A stretch of 64,000 nucleotides of DNA from Phaseolus vulgaris. Taxonomy: Eukaryota > Streptophyta > Magnoliopsida > Fabales > Fabaceae. The position numbers were made by a program, and so were the translations under genes. The stretch is from assembly GCF_000499845.2 (NCBI RefSeq), contig NC_023759.2, positions 50,070,172 to 50,134,171 on the forward strand, written 5' to 3'. Of this stretch, positions 1 through 13,000 are shown piece after piece. The notes under the pieces are model-generated. The model worked only from the letters and a program-made list of their open reading frames with translations. It made no database searches and was not told the DNA's origin. Position 1 is the first letter of the stretch; every line of letters starts with the position of its first letter.

Positions 1-648
1 GTCGATCAAAAAACCGCTAGGGAATGCTATGTAGCAAGTTTGAAAAGTGAGCCAACTCGACGACTCTATACAACCAATACGGACGACCGAGTCCCGCAAA
101 AACGAGGACGTTCCCCCACACAGCGTTCCGGACGACACATGTCCCGTCGTCAAATGATAGCCCTTGTTGACCTCGACCCTCGCATGGACGATCCCCGTAT
201 GGAAGCAGGAGAAGACTTGCATCCATTCCCGCTTCGCGATGATCGCCACACTACGCACATCGGTACTTCGCTGAAACCGGACGACCGAATGGCCATCAGG
301 ACGACACTTTTTAAAAATTCCGATCTTTTCGCCTGGACGGCCGCTGATATGCCTGGCGTAGACCCACAGGTTATCACTCACCGATTATCACTGTATAGAG
401 AAGCTAAACCAATAGCTCAAAAGAAAAGACATATAGGCGAGAAACGACGCCAAGCCGCACGTGAGGAAACCAAGAAATTGTTACAGGCTGGATTCATTCG
501 GAAGGCCCATTACACCACATGGCTAGCCAACGTGGTTATGGTGAAGAAAGCGAACGGAAAATGGCATATGTGTGTTGACTACACAGACCTCAATAAAGCT
601 TGCCCAAAAGACTCGTATCCTCTGCCTACCATTGGTGTAAAAGAATAG
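1..648 (+). mobile_element. Truncated Ty3/gypsy retrotransposon pol fragment
   Basis: One frame is open from the left window edge to a TAG at 646-648. It reads as the linker ahead of reverse transcriptase followed by the RT N-terminus: DQKTARECYVASLK near the edge, then FAWTAADMPGVDP, AGFIRKAHYTTWLANVVMVK, and GKWHMCVDYTDLNKACPKDS followed by YPLPTI. This matches the Ty3/gypsy RT entry region; lineage within gypsy was not resolved. Homology stops directly after YPLPTI, where the palm domain with its YxDD catalytic box should begin; only GVKE and a stop follow. No LTR, integrase or RNase H is visible. It is a dead remnant lying downstream of the Acinus-like gene. The left part of the element may continue outside the window. 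Confidence 0.85.
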
Positions 649-1070
649 ACCTGTAACTCAAACAAATCACGAGGCTGACTAGAACAAATGCAGCATGCAC
701 AATCAACAGACAGAAGTAAATGGACATTCGCAAGAAAAATACCCGGATCAAGAAAAAACCAGCTACTTCAAAATTAAGACATAATCTAACGTCAAATTTT
801 TCCATAAAAGTTGAAGTTCAGGTAATGGTTCGCTTAGCCTAGTTCAAACAGTGGGGAAAATCTATCAAACCCCTGTAGCTCTTAGTTCACAACGTTCTAA
901 AACTAAATAAATTTAAGTCTCAATATGCATTAGCAACTACAATTTCTTCCCGAGACAAAACACCATCAGATCTGCCGCATTCACAACAAATTCATACCAC
1001 TAACTAGCACGATGAAAAAAATAATGAGATCAGGAAAAGCTTCCAGGGAAGAATTGCAGGCTAATGGCCT
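649..1070. other. Non-coding stretch, probably Acinus 3' UTR and flank
   Basis: No open frame of note lies between the gypsy remnant and the stop codon of the minus-strand Acinus-like gene. The part next to 1070 is presumably its 3' untranslated region. The exact junction with transposon sequence cannot be placed by eye. Confidence 0.5.
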
Positions 1071-3903
1071 CTACTGCCTCATGCTTTTACCCTTTGCAGC
1101 AACCTGCTCTTCGGATAAAGGCAAGTAGTAAATCCGAGGAGTTGCTATGGTTTTGCGGAAGAGATCATCCAGAGTGACAATAGGTGGGTCAACTTTCTCT
1201 GGAAGGGGTGGTGGTGATGGAAGCCGATCTCTTGCTACTGGTGGGGGTTTTGACAATGGTGGTGGAGGTGGGAGCGTAGTTGGAACTGAATGCTGCTCCC
1301 TGTGTAGTCGAGGGGAAGGCTCTGGCTGTGGTGTGGTGGGCACAGGCTGAACTACAGCAGTGCTGATGGGGGCAGCCTGTGAAGGAGGTTCTAACTTCAT
1401 TTTCACTTCTTCAGGATCAACATACTCGGCAACTAAGAGTCGCCCACCATTTGGTGGCCATTGCAAATTATACACAGCATTCCGTGTCTCCATGGCTTCT
1501 TCGACAGACGAGTACTATACCACCAAGAAATCAACAAAAGATTACTCAAACCATCAGATGAATACAAAATACTATAACATCATGTGGGAATCGACAGTTG
1601 CAGGAAGACATTAGAGATGAGAATTGTCTTACAGTAACATAGCAATGGGTCTTTATTTGGTCCATCCAGAAACTGCTGACATTCCCAGTCTTTCCGAGAA
1701 GTTCTTGCACAGCTTTCAGAGTGAATGGACGGAGGAAACGATCAATCCTGAGGGAATTAGTTGGGGACCTTTGTGATGGTGGAACTGCCAAAGATTACAA
1801 AAAAAAAACATTTAACTTAAAAAACAGAGACATAAAATACCCAACACATGCCAGTATGACAACAACATCGAAAAAAAGCAATGTGCTACACAACATAGAT
1901 AAAATACACCCATATAAAAAGCACAAGTCTACAACAACCAAGCCTTGTTGTCTCATTAAATGTGTTCGTGTATTCAAAATCAACCAACAGATAAGTTTCC
2001 ACCTTCAAATAAAAAACATAACATATACAAGAAAATTGTGCTTCAAAAAGTGTACAGGATTAAAATCTGAGAGTGCCAGGAATTTATTTTTGTAAGCTAC
2101 AGGCTTAGTACTTGAAAATTGATCCACATTAATACAACAACTCATCAACTACACTTAGAAACAGGAGCAACCGTTTCTCATAGATTTACCCTAATCAGAA
2201 AAATGTTGACTTACCAATGCGCTCTTTAGGTGTGTCATCAGTAGCAGAGGAATCAGACCTAGAGAGGTTGCGTTTCAGAGCTATTGGCTCATCTCTAGGT
2301 GTAGTAGCAGGCCTGGGAGTAGTGCTTTGTGGATCTGGACCACCTTTAACTGTTTCAGTGTTCCACCTGCGTTGCCTTTTTGCAGGCTCACTGCTCCCAA
2401 CCGATGCTTGTTCTGTGACAATTTTCCAAATAATAGAGGGTGACTAAAAACACATAAAGAATAAACCAACAACAGCAATGCAATATTTAGTGCATATCAT
2501 TCTAGCTTCCCCTTCAGTAGTATAACAACTCTAAAAAAATGTCCATTTCAGACAATATGTTGCGTACCATGGAATTTTCGTTTCTCAGTTGGGGCAACAG
2601 GACTAATGTCAATATCTTGGAGGGTATCCATTTTTCCTCCAGATACACCATCTCCCACAGCTATAGTCCTACTTTCCTCCTTCACAATAGGCTCTTCAAT
2701 ACTCTCCACTTTCTCTCTAAGTTCATCAACATTAAACTTAGAATCAATTTGCTTAGTCTCAGGCAAATCCTCTTCCATGGAATCATCACCAGAACTTCTG
2801 TCTAAATTCAACTTTTCTGGATACCCCACATCATCACTGCTATTGGTCTTGTTCAAGTCTGGACTTGAAACATTATTGATATTTTCTTCAACAGATGTCT
2901 TTTTCTCATGCCGCCCTCCAACATCCATTGAATGTGATTCATCATAAGAAACAGGTACATCATTTCTGGATGATGGTTCTTCCACCATCTCCGGCTTAAC
3001 AATATCTTGTTCTAATTTGACATTATCAGTAATTATAGTATCCTTTAGTTCATTCTTTTGATTAATTGACACAGAATCAGTAGAAATAGAATCAGATTTT
3101 ACTTGAGACCCTAAACTAGGGTTGACCTCAGATACCTGGTTTTCTGGAACAGAAGAGTCGGGCACAGGATCCTCGTGCAGGGGCTTTGTCTCAGAATCCA
3201 GTTGGGGCTTTGTATCCTCACCATCCAGCTGCGCCTTTGACTCCTCATTCTCCAGCTTTGCTGCAGAAATCTCATTATTCTTTTCTGCATTATATGAATC
3301 CTCATTACTGGCTACCACTCCTGTTACCACACTTTCAGTGACTGTAATTGTGGTTTCTACAGTAGAAGCATAAGTACTTGTCTCCTCTACCACATTTCCA
3401 GAATCTACACCGGAGGGCAATTCCTCATGTTCAACTTCTTCATCCATGGTTGACACACTAGTTTTAATGTCAACTTGGCCAGTAACACCATCCTGCTTGT
3501 CGTTCTTATTGCTGTCTTGATCCACAACCTCTGGAACCTTTTCAACATTTTCTGTTTCAATCGGTTCAACTACATCACTCTTCCCCTTTTCAGCAGTCTC
3601 AAATTTTTGGGTGTTTTCCTTCTCAGTTGCGTCAACCACTTCAGCATCCACAGTAACTGCCTCAGGCTGTTTTTCCCCATCTGCATGATCATCATCAAAA
3701 CCATTGGCCTCCTCCTTCTCATCCTCTTTCTCAGAATCCTCCTCAGCCTCCCTTTCAAGACGAAGGCATTCATCCAAACGTTTGACCAAATCGTCCTTCA
3801 AACCTTTGGCGCTTAACCTCCTTCTCCTCAGCTCATCTCTCAGCTCCGTAACCTTCCACTGATGAATAGGACGATTGTCCAAACTCTGATATTTTGGCGA
3901 CAT
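1071..3903 (-). CDS. ACINUS: Acinus-like SAP/RRM-like protein of the ASAP splicing complex
   Basis: Exons 5' to 3' on the minus strand are 3903-2568, 2412-2215, 1784-1633 and 1514-1071, giving 709 residues with all phases consistent. Residues about 10-45 form a SAP domain (LDNRPIHQWKVTELRDELRR). A long acidic, low-complexity region follows to about residue 445. An RRM-like fold runs from about 519 to 590 (NSLRIDRFLRPF, THCYVTYSSVEEA, YNLQWPPNGGRLLVAEY). A proline-rich stretch then leads to the C-terminal RSB motif (VTLDDLFRKTIATPRIYYLP), which in the family binds RNPS1/SR45 and SAP18. The family acts in the nucleus in splicing control and exon-junction-associated complexes. The start at 3903 was chosen because MSPKYQSLDNRP aligns with plant Acinus starts; an in-frame Met lies 23 codons upstream, next to an acceptor-like site. 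A 5' UTR intron between about 3940 and 4270 is plausible. Confidence 0.9.
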
Positions 3904-4700
3904 TATGCCCAAACACAAATCACCTTCCTCAACCTGGATACAGCGATTAAATACGCCACAGCAAAGAAACAAACAATCAATTCAAACAATGACAGGGTTC
4001 ACCCTAAAATCACTGCAAACTTAACAGTGGAAAAAAACCTAACACATACAAATTAAAGGTTAAAATTGCAACCATCTAGAACGAATTTGGTACAAAAATA
4101 AAAGTTAACAACAAATTGATAACGGCAAGATCCAGGGGAACCATGCAAATTGAAATAATAATATCTAATATTGAAATGAAAAACAATTCATAAATCGAAT
4201 ATAAAGAAAGAGAAGAGATAATTACTCAGAATGACGATAGTTCGTTGATAATGGAGAAAGAGACACGCTTACGGAAACCCTAATTTGAGAAAAGAGAAGA
4301 AAAAACAGAGAGGCATCGAAGATTAGAGTCCCGAACCGAAGAAGTGAAAGGAATGCACTCTCCTTTATTACTCTTGCCCCTTTCTCCCTGAAAACACCGA
4401 AGCAGAAAAAAAAAAAAGTCGAAAAGAAAGCAAAACAAGAGAAAACAAAATTCAGTATGAGCAAACGTTTTATCCAAAAGAAAGAATATAAGAAGAGGTT
4501 GAGATTTTGTTGAGTGAGAAATTGGTTCTCCAAAATCTTTTCTAGGGCTTTTTTTTGTTTGGTCGAGGGTTCTTTTCTCTATTGCGATTGTGTGCGCCTT
4601 TTGTTCTGTTCCGTGAGGGAACCCTGAAGTAATACCGAGTGGGTCTCGTTTCCATAGCTCTTTGTAACATTCAGATTTTCCCATTCTCATCCCGATAATA
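3904..4700 (-). other. Acinus leader and promoter region
   Basis: Sequence upstream of the Acinus start codon. Read on the minus strand, an acceptor-like CTGTATCCAG lies near 3940 and a donor-like CCGTAAGC near 4270-4280, suggesting a 5' UTR intron. The 4220-4700 part is pyrimidine-rich on the minus strand, as plant leaders often are. No convincing TATA box was located. Confidence 0.4.
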
Positions 4701-7700
4701 CCCTCACACGTGGCTCAAAATTAATCAACAATTTCATCTCAACTTTCCTGGGCTGCTCTGTTTGGGCCATTCTATTTTTATCCCAAACTCATGTTTTCTA
4801 TGAGGGCCATTTCTTCCCGCACCTCCATACTTTAGGTAAAATGTCCATTTACTGGAGAAACTTTGTAGAATTCAAAATTTGTGTAGAATTTGGAAGTCAT
4901 TATGACTTTCGAATTCTATAATTGGCATTGCCATATGCACTAGAACAAAGAGAAGATGATGGAGGATGCATGGTATTAGACTTATTAAGTTATGAAGGTG
5001 CAGAAAGAAATGTCCTTCTATAACATACACATAACATTAAGGGGTGTTTCTTCTTGTAACCTAAATTTTGCTTCCTGCACCTATTAGAAATGTGAATTGA
5101 CGAAATGAACCTTGTGAGGTTTTGAGAACCTAACACAAAGTCTCCTTCTTCTCTGCCATTGCGGTGGACAAAGTTGCAATGGTTAGTGGGTGGTTTTTAA
5201 AAAGGTTATTTTTTTCTTATGGAATTCATATTTTATAATATTTTTGGAATTGGCAAATTTTAAATGAAATGGGGAAGTATATTAGATTCTGAAAAGGTAG
5301 TTTGTAATGTATTCTCAGATAATTTGGAATTGTTAAAGATAATTTGGACATTTTAAAAAATATAAGAGTGTAGAAAGCAATCATACTTAAAAATGGAAGA
5401 CATGAAAAAAAAAACAGATTGAAAGAAACCGAACTTAACTAATGCAACTATTTGTGGGTATTTCTTCTTGCACCCTTGTCATTTTTCCTAATATATAATT
5501 ATTTTTTTCAAATTTTATAATTTGAAATATAAATTTTGTACCTTACGAAATAATACAAAATTTATATTTTAGATTTTAGAATTTTAAAAAAATTACAAAA
5601 ATTTTAACTTTTTAATTCTATAATTTGAGAAGTATCATATTCCAAAATTTAATAAAAAAAAGTTCAATAAAACAAGTTGAAGAATAATTTATATTTTTTA
5701 AAAATATGGGTAAGAAGAATAAATGCATGCAGTAATAAATCCCCGATTGAATGGCTTCACGAGAAGCATGGTTTTATAGGAAAACCCACTCCAATTTTTT
5801 GTTGAAAAAGCAAAAATATTTGAATCATAATTCACACCTGCTACGCCAATTCACATTGGATTGCCCCAACTACGCTCTCTCAGCAAATGTAAAGTGAAAG
5901 AGAAAATTATAAAGCATTGAGTAGAAGGTTGTCTCTTCCAGTACTTCTGTAGTTTCTCCTCACATTTCCATAATTAATGTGAAAAGGTCATTTTATTTAT
6001 AAAAAAATACATTTCCGATTATAAAATTTGGAATGTATTTTTTTATTAAATTCGAATTATAATGTTAAACACAATATTTGAAAACTAAATAATTTAAATT
6101 ATAGATATTTGCGTGAGTTAAATGCGATGGTTAATTTTATATAAATATTTAAGATATTATAATTAAGTATAAACTAAAACCATACTAAAACAAAAATTTG
6201 TTTTCTAAAAGTTATTTTGGGGAAAACTTAATAGTGATGTAATTGAGGGGTAACTTTTAATTTAATTGTAATCACCCTTATAAAACGAGTATTGTTCAAT
6301 GAGACTGTAATTAACTAGGAATTATCGGGGAGTTTAAATAGTATAAAAATAATTTTGTGAAATTAACTATAACTTTTCAAAACTAAAAGGTTTTTATTAG
6401 AAAATTTGACAAATTCAGTAAAATTAAAAATTAATTTGTACTCCTAGGTTTTCTTAAGGAATTCTGTTTCTCTAAAAGAATATTGTTTTAATAGGAGAAA
6501 AATATTTTAACATTTCTATGGAATTAACTATGAATTTTAACATTTGTTCATTGTTAACGGGTATTAAGGATATGAATATCAGAGTTATAGAAAGATCTAT
6601 TATTAATTGTCTATTTTTTAATTATTAGTTATTTTTTTTTATAAAGATGAATAACATTTATTTTATTTTTACCTGTTATGATTATAATATTTATTGATTA
6701 ATTATTTTTTTCTTTGACTATACATAAAATGAGTGTACTGCTGATATATATTTAGACTATTTGTTATGATTCAAAACAAAATTAATTTTCATTTTTTTTT
6801 ACTATTTTATTCATCTTTGTTCTATTTTGTTCATATGTTCTATTCTATAATAGCTAAGAATCCAAATTAATGTGATTTTTGAATCTGTTGGTTAATTATT
6901 TAATATTCATATTATATATGATTTTGTTTTACTAAAGAGGAAAGTAAATTAAAAATTTTCAATTTAATCAATAATAACTTTCTCAATAAATAAAAATAAC
7001 TCAAAGTAAGAAATTGTTAAATTACTTTAAAAAAATAGCATAGACAAAAACAAACATTTATTATAATCAGATATAAGCTAATTTTGTTTATTTTTTAATT
7101 TTTATGAATATAATAACTACTAAATACTTAATATTTCCCAACATATACTTTAGCTTTTTACGACAATATTATCTTTTAATTAAAAAAGCGCATGTTGAAT
7201 TCATTTTCAGTTAATGATGAGTCATGATTATACTTGTTAAGTCAACTGGTCAATTTTATACAAATTTAAATGTATTTAAAAAGTAGATATTTGTCTATGA
7301 TATAAGATATATAGTAAATATTTGTTGTTATGAGATAAAGTTATCATAGATTTTTTTTTTTAAATTATGTATTATATATATAATATTATAATTAACTAAA
7401 ATAAAACTGTTGTTCAGTGGCATGTGAGGGTCGTTTTAGAGTAGTCCTAGAATGGCCAAATCTGTTTATTGGTGTGCTAATGGGCGTTTTTTATTCTTTG
7501 ATAATTTTTCTGTTAAGTTTGGTCGAAACACTGATGGTTTATTTTTTAGTTTTTTTGGACTTTTTTGTTATTTAGATGGGATGGAAAAACACAGAAACAC
7601 ACAATCACAAATTAACTGTATAAAATAAACAACAACACATGACTTAATGTGGTTCGGTCGTCAACTGCAACCTACATCCATCTACACAGACAGCTATTAG

Positions 7701-9370
7701 GTTTTCTTTATATCCAGTTGCACACCAATTACAAGTACAATACAATGATCTCTTTAAACAGAAATAAATAGAGATAATAAAGAGACATAATAATTAAGTC
7801 CACTCACTAAAATATGATGTCTACTCAACTCAATCCAATTGATCTGATTTCATACCAACAAGATGTTAATAGTAAGAATTTTTTTTTCTGATTATTTTCT
7901 TAACCTTTTGATAATTTTTTAGTTTGCTTTAATATTGTTTTTAATTATTGTGTGAAACAAGTTTCGTAAAATTGAATTAAAGTTAAAATATACCAAGGTT
8001 AAATTAGACTTAACGACGCAAATGAATAAAACAAGGGTAGGAAAGTGTTAGTTTAGTTTAAGAAGGGAATAAAAGAAGAAGAAATGGGATGATAACAGCA
8101 AATGCTTACGGTGCGCAAGTGCGAACTACAAGAGCCACCTCTCATTTTATTGCATCATAATCTAACTCATGACTTGCCACTTGCCTTCCAGCTGGCACAA
8201 AGAACATGTTAAAGTTTGAACATTAATGTGGCTTGTCTTAAACTTCAGCACCTTTATTATTGCCTTTGAAAATTGAAACGATTCCATTGTCATCAAACCG
8301 CTAGAGTGCCAGAGAAAATATACTTTTGCCAACTAAACACAAAGGTATATAATTCAGATGGCTTATAACTTGCTCAGCCTGTGGCTAGGTCACAACCAAG
8401 ACCCCCTTTCAATTAAAATAAAAACCATGTGCCCATTTCTAACAAATAATTGGACCATCTTTCTTCTTAACACATGGAATCTAAATAATGTGTATACTAA
8501 TTATGTGGGAGAGAACACTTCTAGAATTTGTATTCATATCCTCCTTCTAGTTACTTATTTTTTTTTTTCATATATTTTTTTTCGATTTTTAAACTATCTT
8601 TTGATCTCTCAGGAGATAATACTGCTGAAATATTAGGAAGATTAAGTCAGTATTTATATTAATTATCTTATAAAAAAAGTTAAAATATTAAATTATTATT
8701 TTTATTAATAATAATTAAATATTTTATCTAATTATACTATTTGTTAATGCGTCTACTTGTCATATTATTTTAATTTTTTTTCTTATCTCTTATCAATACT
8801 TATGTGATAATATTTTCAATAATATTCATATTTGATTTTTGACTTTTTTTTTTTGCGGATCTCATCCTTTCTGCATGCATATTTTAAGACAGTCCATAAT
8901 GTAATCACTTTATTTTTCTCTTCTAACAATACAATTTATTTCTGACCAAGAAAAAACCATTTTATTTACAAAATCCGTACGCATAACATATACTACAATA
9001 GCTGGAACATTAAAAGCTTGATTGAAGTGGTTTGGTTCAGGAGTATTTAAGAAAGAACTTCTTAGCAAACCGTTATTTATTTTATGCGAATGCAAATTTA
9101 ATCCATGCGAATATTGACATTTAGGGGTAATAACTTACAGTTATCTCTGTCACCTATGTTGTTGGATAGAGTATGTTTTGTTACATGTTCTGTAAGTGAT
9201 TATTAAACATTCCAATTTTATTTATTTATTTATTTCTATATGCAATAAATAAGAATGCATAGAGGTACATTATTTGCACACGTGATTCCATTCTAAACCG
9301 TTGGCTCAAGCGAATGCGAAGCCATTAAGCCACAAAGCTTAGAGGGTGGAGCTGTTGTCGGTGCTCCTAA
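4701..9370. other. AT-rich intergenic region
   Basis: About 4.7 kb without a supportable gene. It holds the MITE-like element at 4803-5015 and further short stretches of the same type near 5020-5080 and 5455-5480 (TTCTTCTTGCACC-like). At about 7640-7690 there is a stretch (AATGTGGTTCGGTCG followed by CTACATCCAT) that I think resembles a dispersed plant repeat, but I cannot name it. The rest is long poly-A/T runs and stops in all frames. Confidence 0.5.
4803..5015. mobile_element. MITE-like inverted-repeat element
   Basis: The left end (CCATTTCTTCCCGCACCTCC from about 4807) is mirrored at the right end, where the reverse complement reads ACATTTCTTTCTGCACCTTC. The inverted ends are about 25 bp with about five mismatches. 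The centre, 4885-4917, is a near-perfect palindrome around AAGTCATTATGACTT. TTCTAT occurs just outside both ends and could be a target-site duplication, though this is uncertain. There is no coding capacity, so it fits a non-autonomous DNA transposon. The element near 42570 shares the end sequence. Confidence 0.55.
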
Positions 9371-10099
9371 TGGTGTATGACAGTGAAAACTGAAAACACC
9401 CAAAGCCTATTTCCTTTCACTGTCTTTCACTGTCACACACTTCCCCCTCCGTCAAAATCAGCCATTCAAGACGCCCATTTAAAACCCAAAACACACATTC
9501 CGCACTGTTTTCTTAACGAACCATCCTCACTTTTATTCAAATCAAATCTATCTCGCACCACCACCAACCCAAGAAAACCAATCCACCAGTCACCGTCACA
9601 CTCACACGCCGGCTTCGCTTTTCACTCTCTCAAGGTGTTTTTTCATTCCCTCTCACCTCTTCGCATTCTTTCAACAAGCACCGTTTATCCATTCTTCAAT
9701 ACTCTCGCATTCATTCGTCGTAATTGATTTGACTTTTTCGTTGACTCACACGCTTCACGCTTTCTGCACTTCCATTTCTCGCCGGTAGCTCTTGATCTGC
9801 TACCTCTCTAACTGTCTCCGCGATTCAATTTTAATCGATTCCATTGTTTGCTTGATTTTTCAGTGCCTTTTGGTTAGGTCACCGTGTACCTATTATTATT
9901 GTTTGTTGTTGTTTTGAACTTGTGGAATTTGCATTTGCGGTTTTGGTGCAATTAGTGTTGTTTGAGACTGGTGATTGATTTAAATCTGAATTTCGGTTTC
10001 GACAGGGTGGATTTGATGTTCTGTTGGACTCTCCAGTGTAGACTGTATAGGAGCAGTGTCCTGGATTTATCAGTTTGGTAGTGTCTACGCGAAGCGAAG
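9371..10099 (+). promoter_or_regulatory. CSI1 promoter-proximal region and leader with an in-frame uORF
   Basis: Pyrimidine-rich sequence upstream of CSI1, probably mostly 5' untranslated. A 21-codon upstream ORF runs from ATG 10016 to TAG 10079-10081 in the same frame as CSI1 and closes 18 bases before the CTG at 10100. Because of that TAG, no AUG further upstream on this exon can serve as the CSI1 start. An unrecognised upstream exon spliced to about 10082 (TGGTAG before it is a possible acceptor) cannot be excluded. Confidence 0.5.
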
Positions 10100-13000
10100 C
10101 TGGCGACCACACGGACTTGGAGGTTTGCTGCCCATAATGGCAGCACACTTGCTGCTAATGATATGGTACTTCGTGTTTTTCATTGTTTTTCTTTTTCATT
10201 TTATGCTATACAATCATCATTACTGGTAGTGGAAAAGTGTTTGAGTATTAGGATATACTTGTAATTTTACGAAACCTTAAGTTCTCCTGCACATATTGGA
10301 TACCATTTCTTCGTGTTGCTTGGCAGTCCTATATGTTTTAAAATTTTAGTCGTGGTTATAGAAATTTTGGACGATGGAAGGATGATGCAATGGCAGTTGT
10401 GGTTGTGGAGGAGACTTCTTAAACTGCAATATGGTAGCCACAATTGTGGTTCTGAACAGCTGTCTAAAACTAGACTTGATTTGTGTTTTTCTTTTGTGCC
10501 AAACTATTCTAGAAAGCATAATTGTGAACCATGGAAGTCTGTTATTTCATTCTACTATTTGTTTCTTCTCTCCCATTGGAACATATCTGTTACTGTTCTT
10601 CGATTGAGAAGTCCATGGTTTTATAAAAATATGAAGATGATGAGAACTATTCTATTATAGACAGGAAGCGTTATTTTAGTTACGCACTCTACCATCATTT
10701 GCTATATCCTTCTACATATCCTTGGTTACATGTGGGTGCAGGGTAAATGCTAGAAAATGAAAAAACGGTGGCATTATTACATTTTCTTATCTGTTTTAAT
10801 GAGTTACTTGTAGTGTTTATCCTTAACTGGAGTTTATTATACCGAGGCTTTCTGCTGAAGAATATAATGCCGTATATTCTTTTCTCCATTTTATATCTCC
10901 TGTCTGTTTTGTGCAATAAGATGCTATGCATAATAATTAGTCAACTGTAACAGAAGCGGCAATCATGTACATTTAATGCTTTGAAAATCTTAAATTTCTT
11001 GACACAAAAAAAATCAAGTTGTGATAGTGATAAATGGTTTTGCCATGTTCCTTCTCAAATTGATTTTCCATTTCTTCTCACATAGAACTTCAAGATTTAT
11101 CCTTATCCATATTTTACTAAGTCTAATATATTCATTTTAATTTTTGTTACTTCCATCATTTGGAGATATACAAACATTCTGTTTATTCTCATTGTCGTTC
11201 GTCTGATTGCAGGAAAGAAATGGTGATGGGAGGGCTCAAGATTCAGAGACTCTACCTCCCCATTCTGTTTTAAAGATGGGATTGAGGTTGGTTACAACAT
11301 AGGATATATGCCTGTAAATTATGTTAAAAAAGAATATTTTATGGCCTTTAAATCATCAAATTTTTTGCTTGTAATGCTCTGGTAAATTCTTGCAGTTACA
11401 TTGGTACTTTTGCTTGTAGTTAAATAAGCTATGACTTATGAATCCTACCTGTTGTGTCACACTGTGTCAAAAGTTCCAAGACAGAAATAACATGTTCCTC
11501 TCTCACCCTCTCAGAGTCTCATAGAAATCAAGATAATGAGAACTACCTAACTTGATGGTTATATATATGGTTTATGGAAATTTGAATTTGAGCATAACTT
11601 TTGTATCTTACATGCATAATTGTTTGCAGAGAACGTAGCAACAGCAGCAGCATGGAGGATCCTGATGGGACATTAGCAAGTGTTGCCCAATGCATTGAGC
11701 AGCTGCGTCAGAGCTCATCTTCTATGCAGGAGAAAGAGTATTCTTTGAAGCAGTTATTGGAGCTTATTGATATTAGAGAAAACGCTTTCAGTGCTGTTGG
11801 ATCTCATTCTCAGGCAGTTCCAGTACTTGTTTCCCTTCTCCGGTCAGGGTCTTCGAATGTGAAGATACAGGCAGCAACTGTATTGGGTTCACTTTGTAAA
11901 GAAAATGAGTTGAGGGTGAAAGTCTTGCTTGGAGGATGCATTCCACCTTTGCTTGGTCTACTCAAGTCCAGTTCTGCTGAAGGTCAAGTGGCTGCTGCAA
12001 AGACAATTTTTGCTGTTTCTCAAGGTGGTGCCAAAGATCATGTTGGATCAAAAATTTTTTCAACTGAAGGAGTGGTTCCAGTTCTATGGGAGCAGTTGCA
12101 GAAAGGCCTGAAGACAAATGTAGTTGATAATTTATTAACTGGGGCATTGAAAAATCTCTCCAGCAGCACTGATAGATTCTGGAATGCCACAATACAAGCT
12201 GGAGGGGTGGACATATTAATTAAGTTACTGAAAACAGGGCAGTCTAACACTTTAGCAAATGTGTGTTTTTTACTTGGCTGTATGATGATGGAGGATGCAT
12301 CTGTTTGTTCAAAATTGTTGACTTCTGAGGAAACTAAACAACTCCTCAAACTTTTAAGCCCTGGTAATGATGCCCCTGTCAGGGCTGAAGCAGCCGGTGC
12401 TCTTAAATCTCTTTCTGCTCAGTGCAAAGATGCAAGAAAAGAGATAGCCAATTCCAATGGCATTCCTGCTTTGATTAATGCTACCATAGCTCCTTCCAAA
12501 GAGTTCATGCAGGGTGAGTATGCTCAAGCATTACAGGAGAATGCAATGTGTGCTTTAGCAAACATCTCTGGTGGTTTGTCATATGTCATCTCCAGTCTTG
12601 GTCAAAGCCTTGAATCATGCTCCTCGCCTGCCCAAGCTGCTGACACGTTGGGGGCTTTAGCTTCAGCTCTTATGATTTATGATGACAATGCAGAATCTAC
12701 CAGGGCCACAGATCCTTTGGTAGTTGAGCAGACATTACTTGAACAATTTAAACCTGGCTTGTCATTCCTTGTACAGGAACGGACCATTGAAGCCCTAGCT
12801 AGTTTGTATAGCAATCCTATACTGTCAATCAAACTTGCAAATTCTGATCCAAAGCGTTTGCTTGTTGGTTTAATAACAATGGCTGCCAATGAAGTGCAAG
12901 ATGAACTTCTAAAATCTCTCTTGACATTGTGCAATACTGAATGCAGTCTGTGGCGTGCACTTCAAGGCCGTGAAGGAGTTCAGCTGTTAATATCTCTTCT

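Noticed and set aside
2281..2478. 65-codon minus-strand frame overlapping Acinus exon 2
   Set aside because: It is a shifted frame of the real exon 2412-2215, whose correct frame reads EQASVGSEPAKRQRRWNTE and joins both neighbours in phase.
7600..7870. Possible retrotransposon fragment with AATGTGGTTCGGTCG
   Set aside because: It resembles a stretch seen in plant repeats, but I could find no ends, frame or second copy in the window, so it is mentioned only under the intergenic entry.
11601..11629. Reading CSI1 exon 3 back to 11601 as a coding start
   Set aside because: This stretch precedes a clear acceptor (TTTGCAG at 11629). Exon 2 joins in frame as LRERSNSSS, so the earlier codons are intron.
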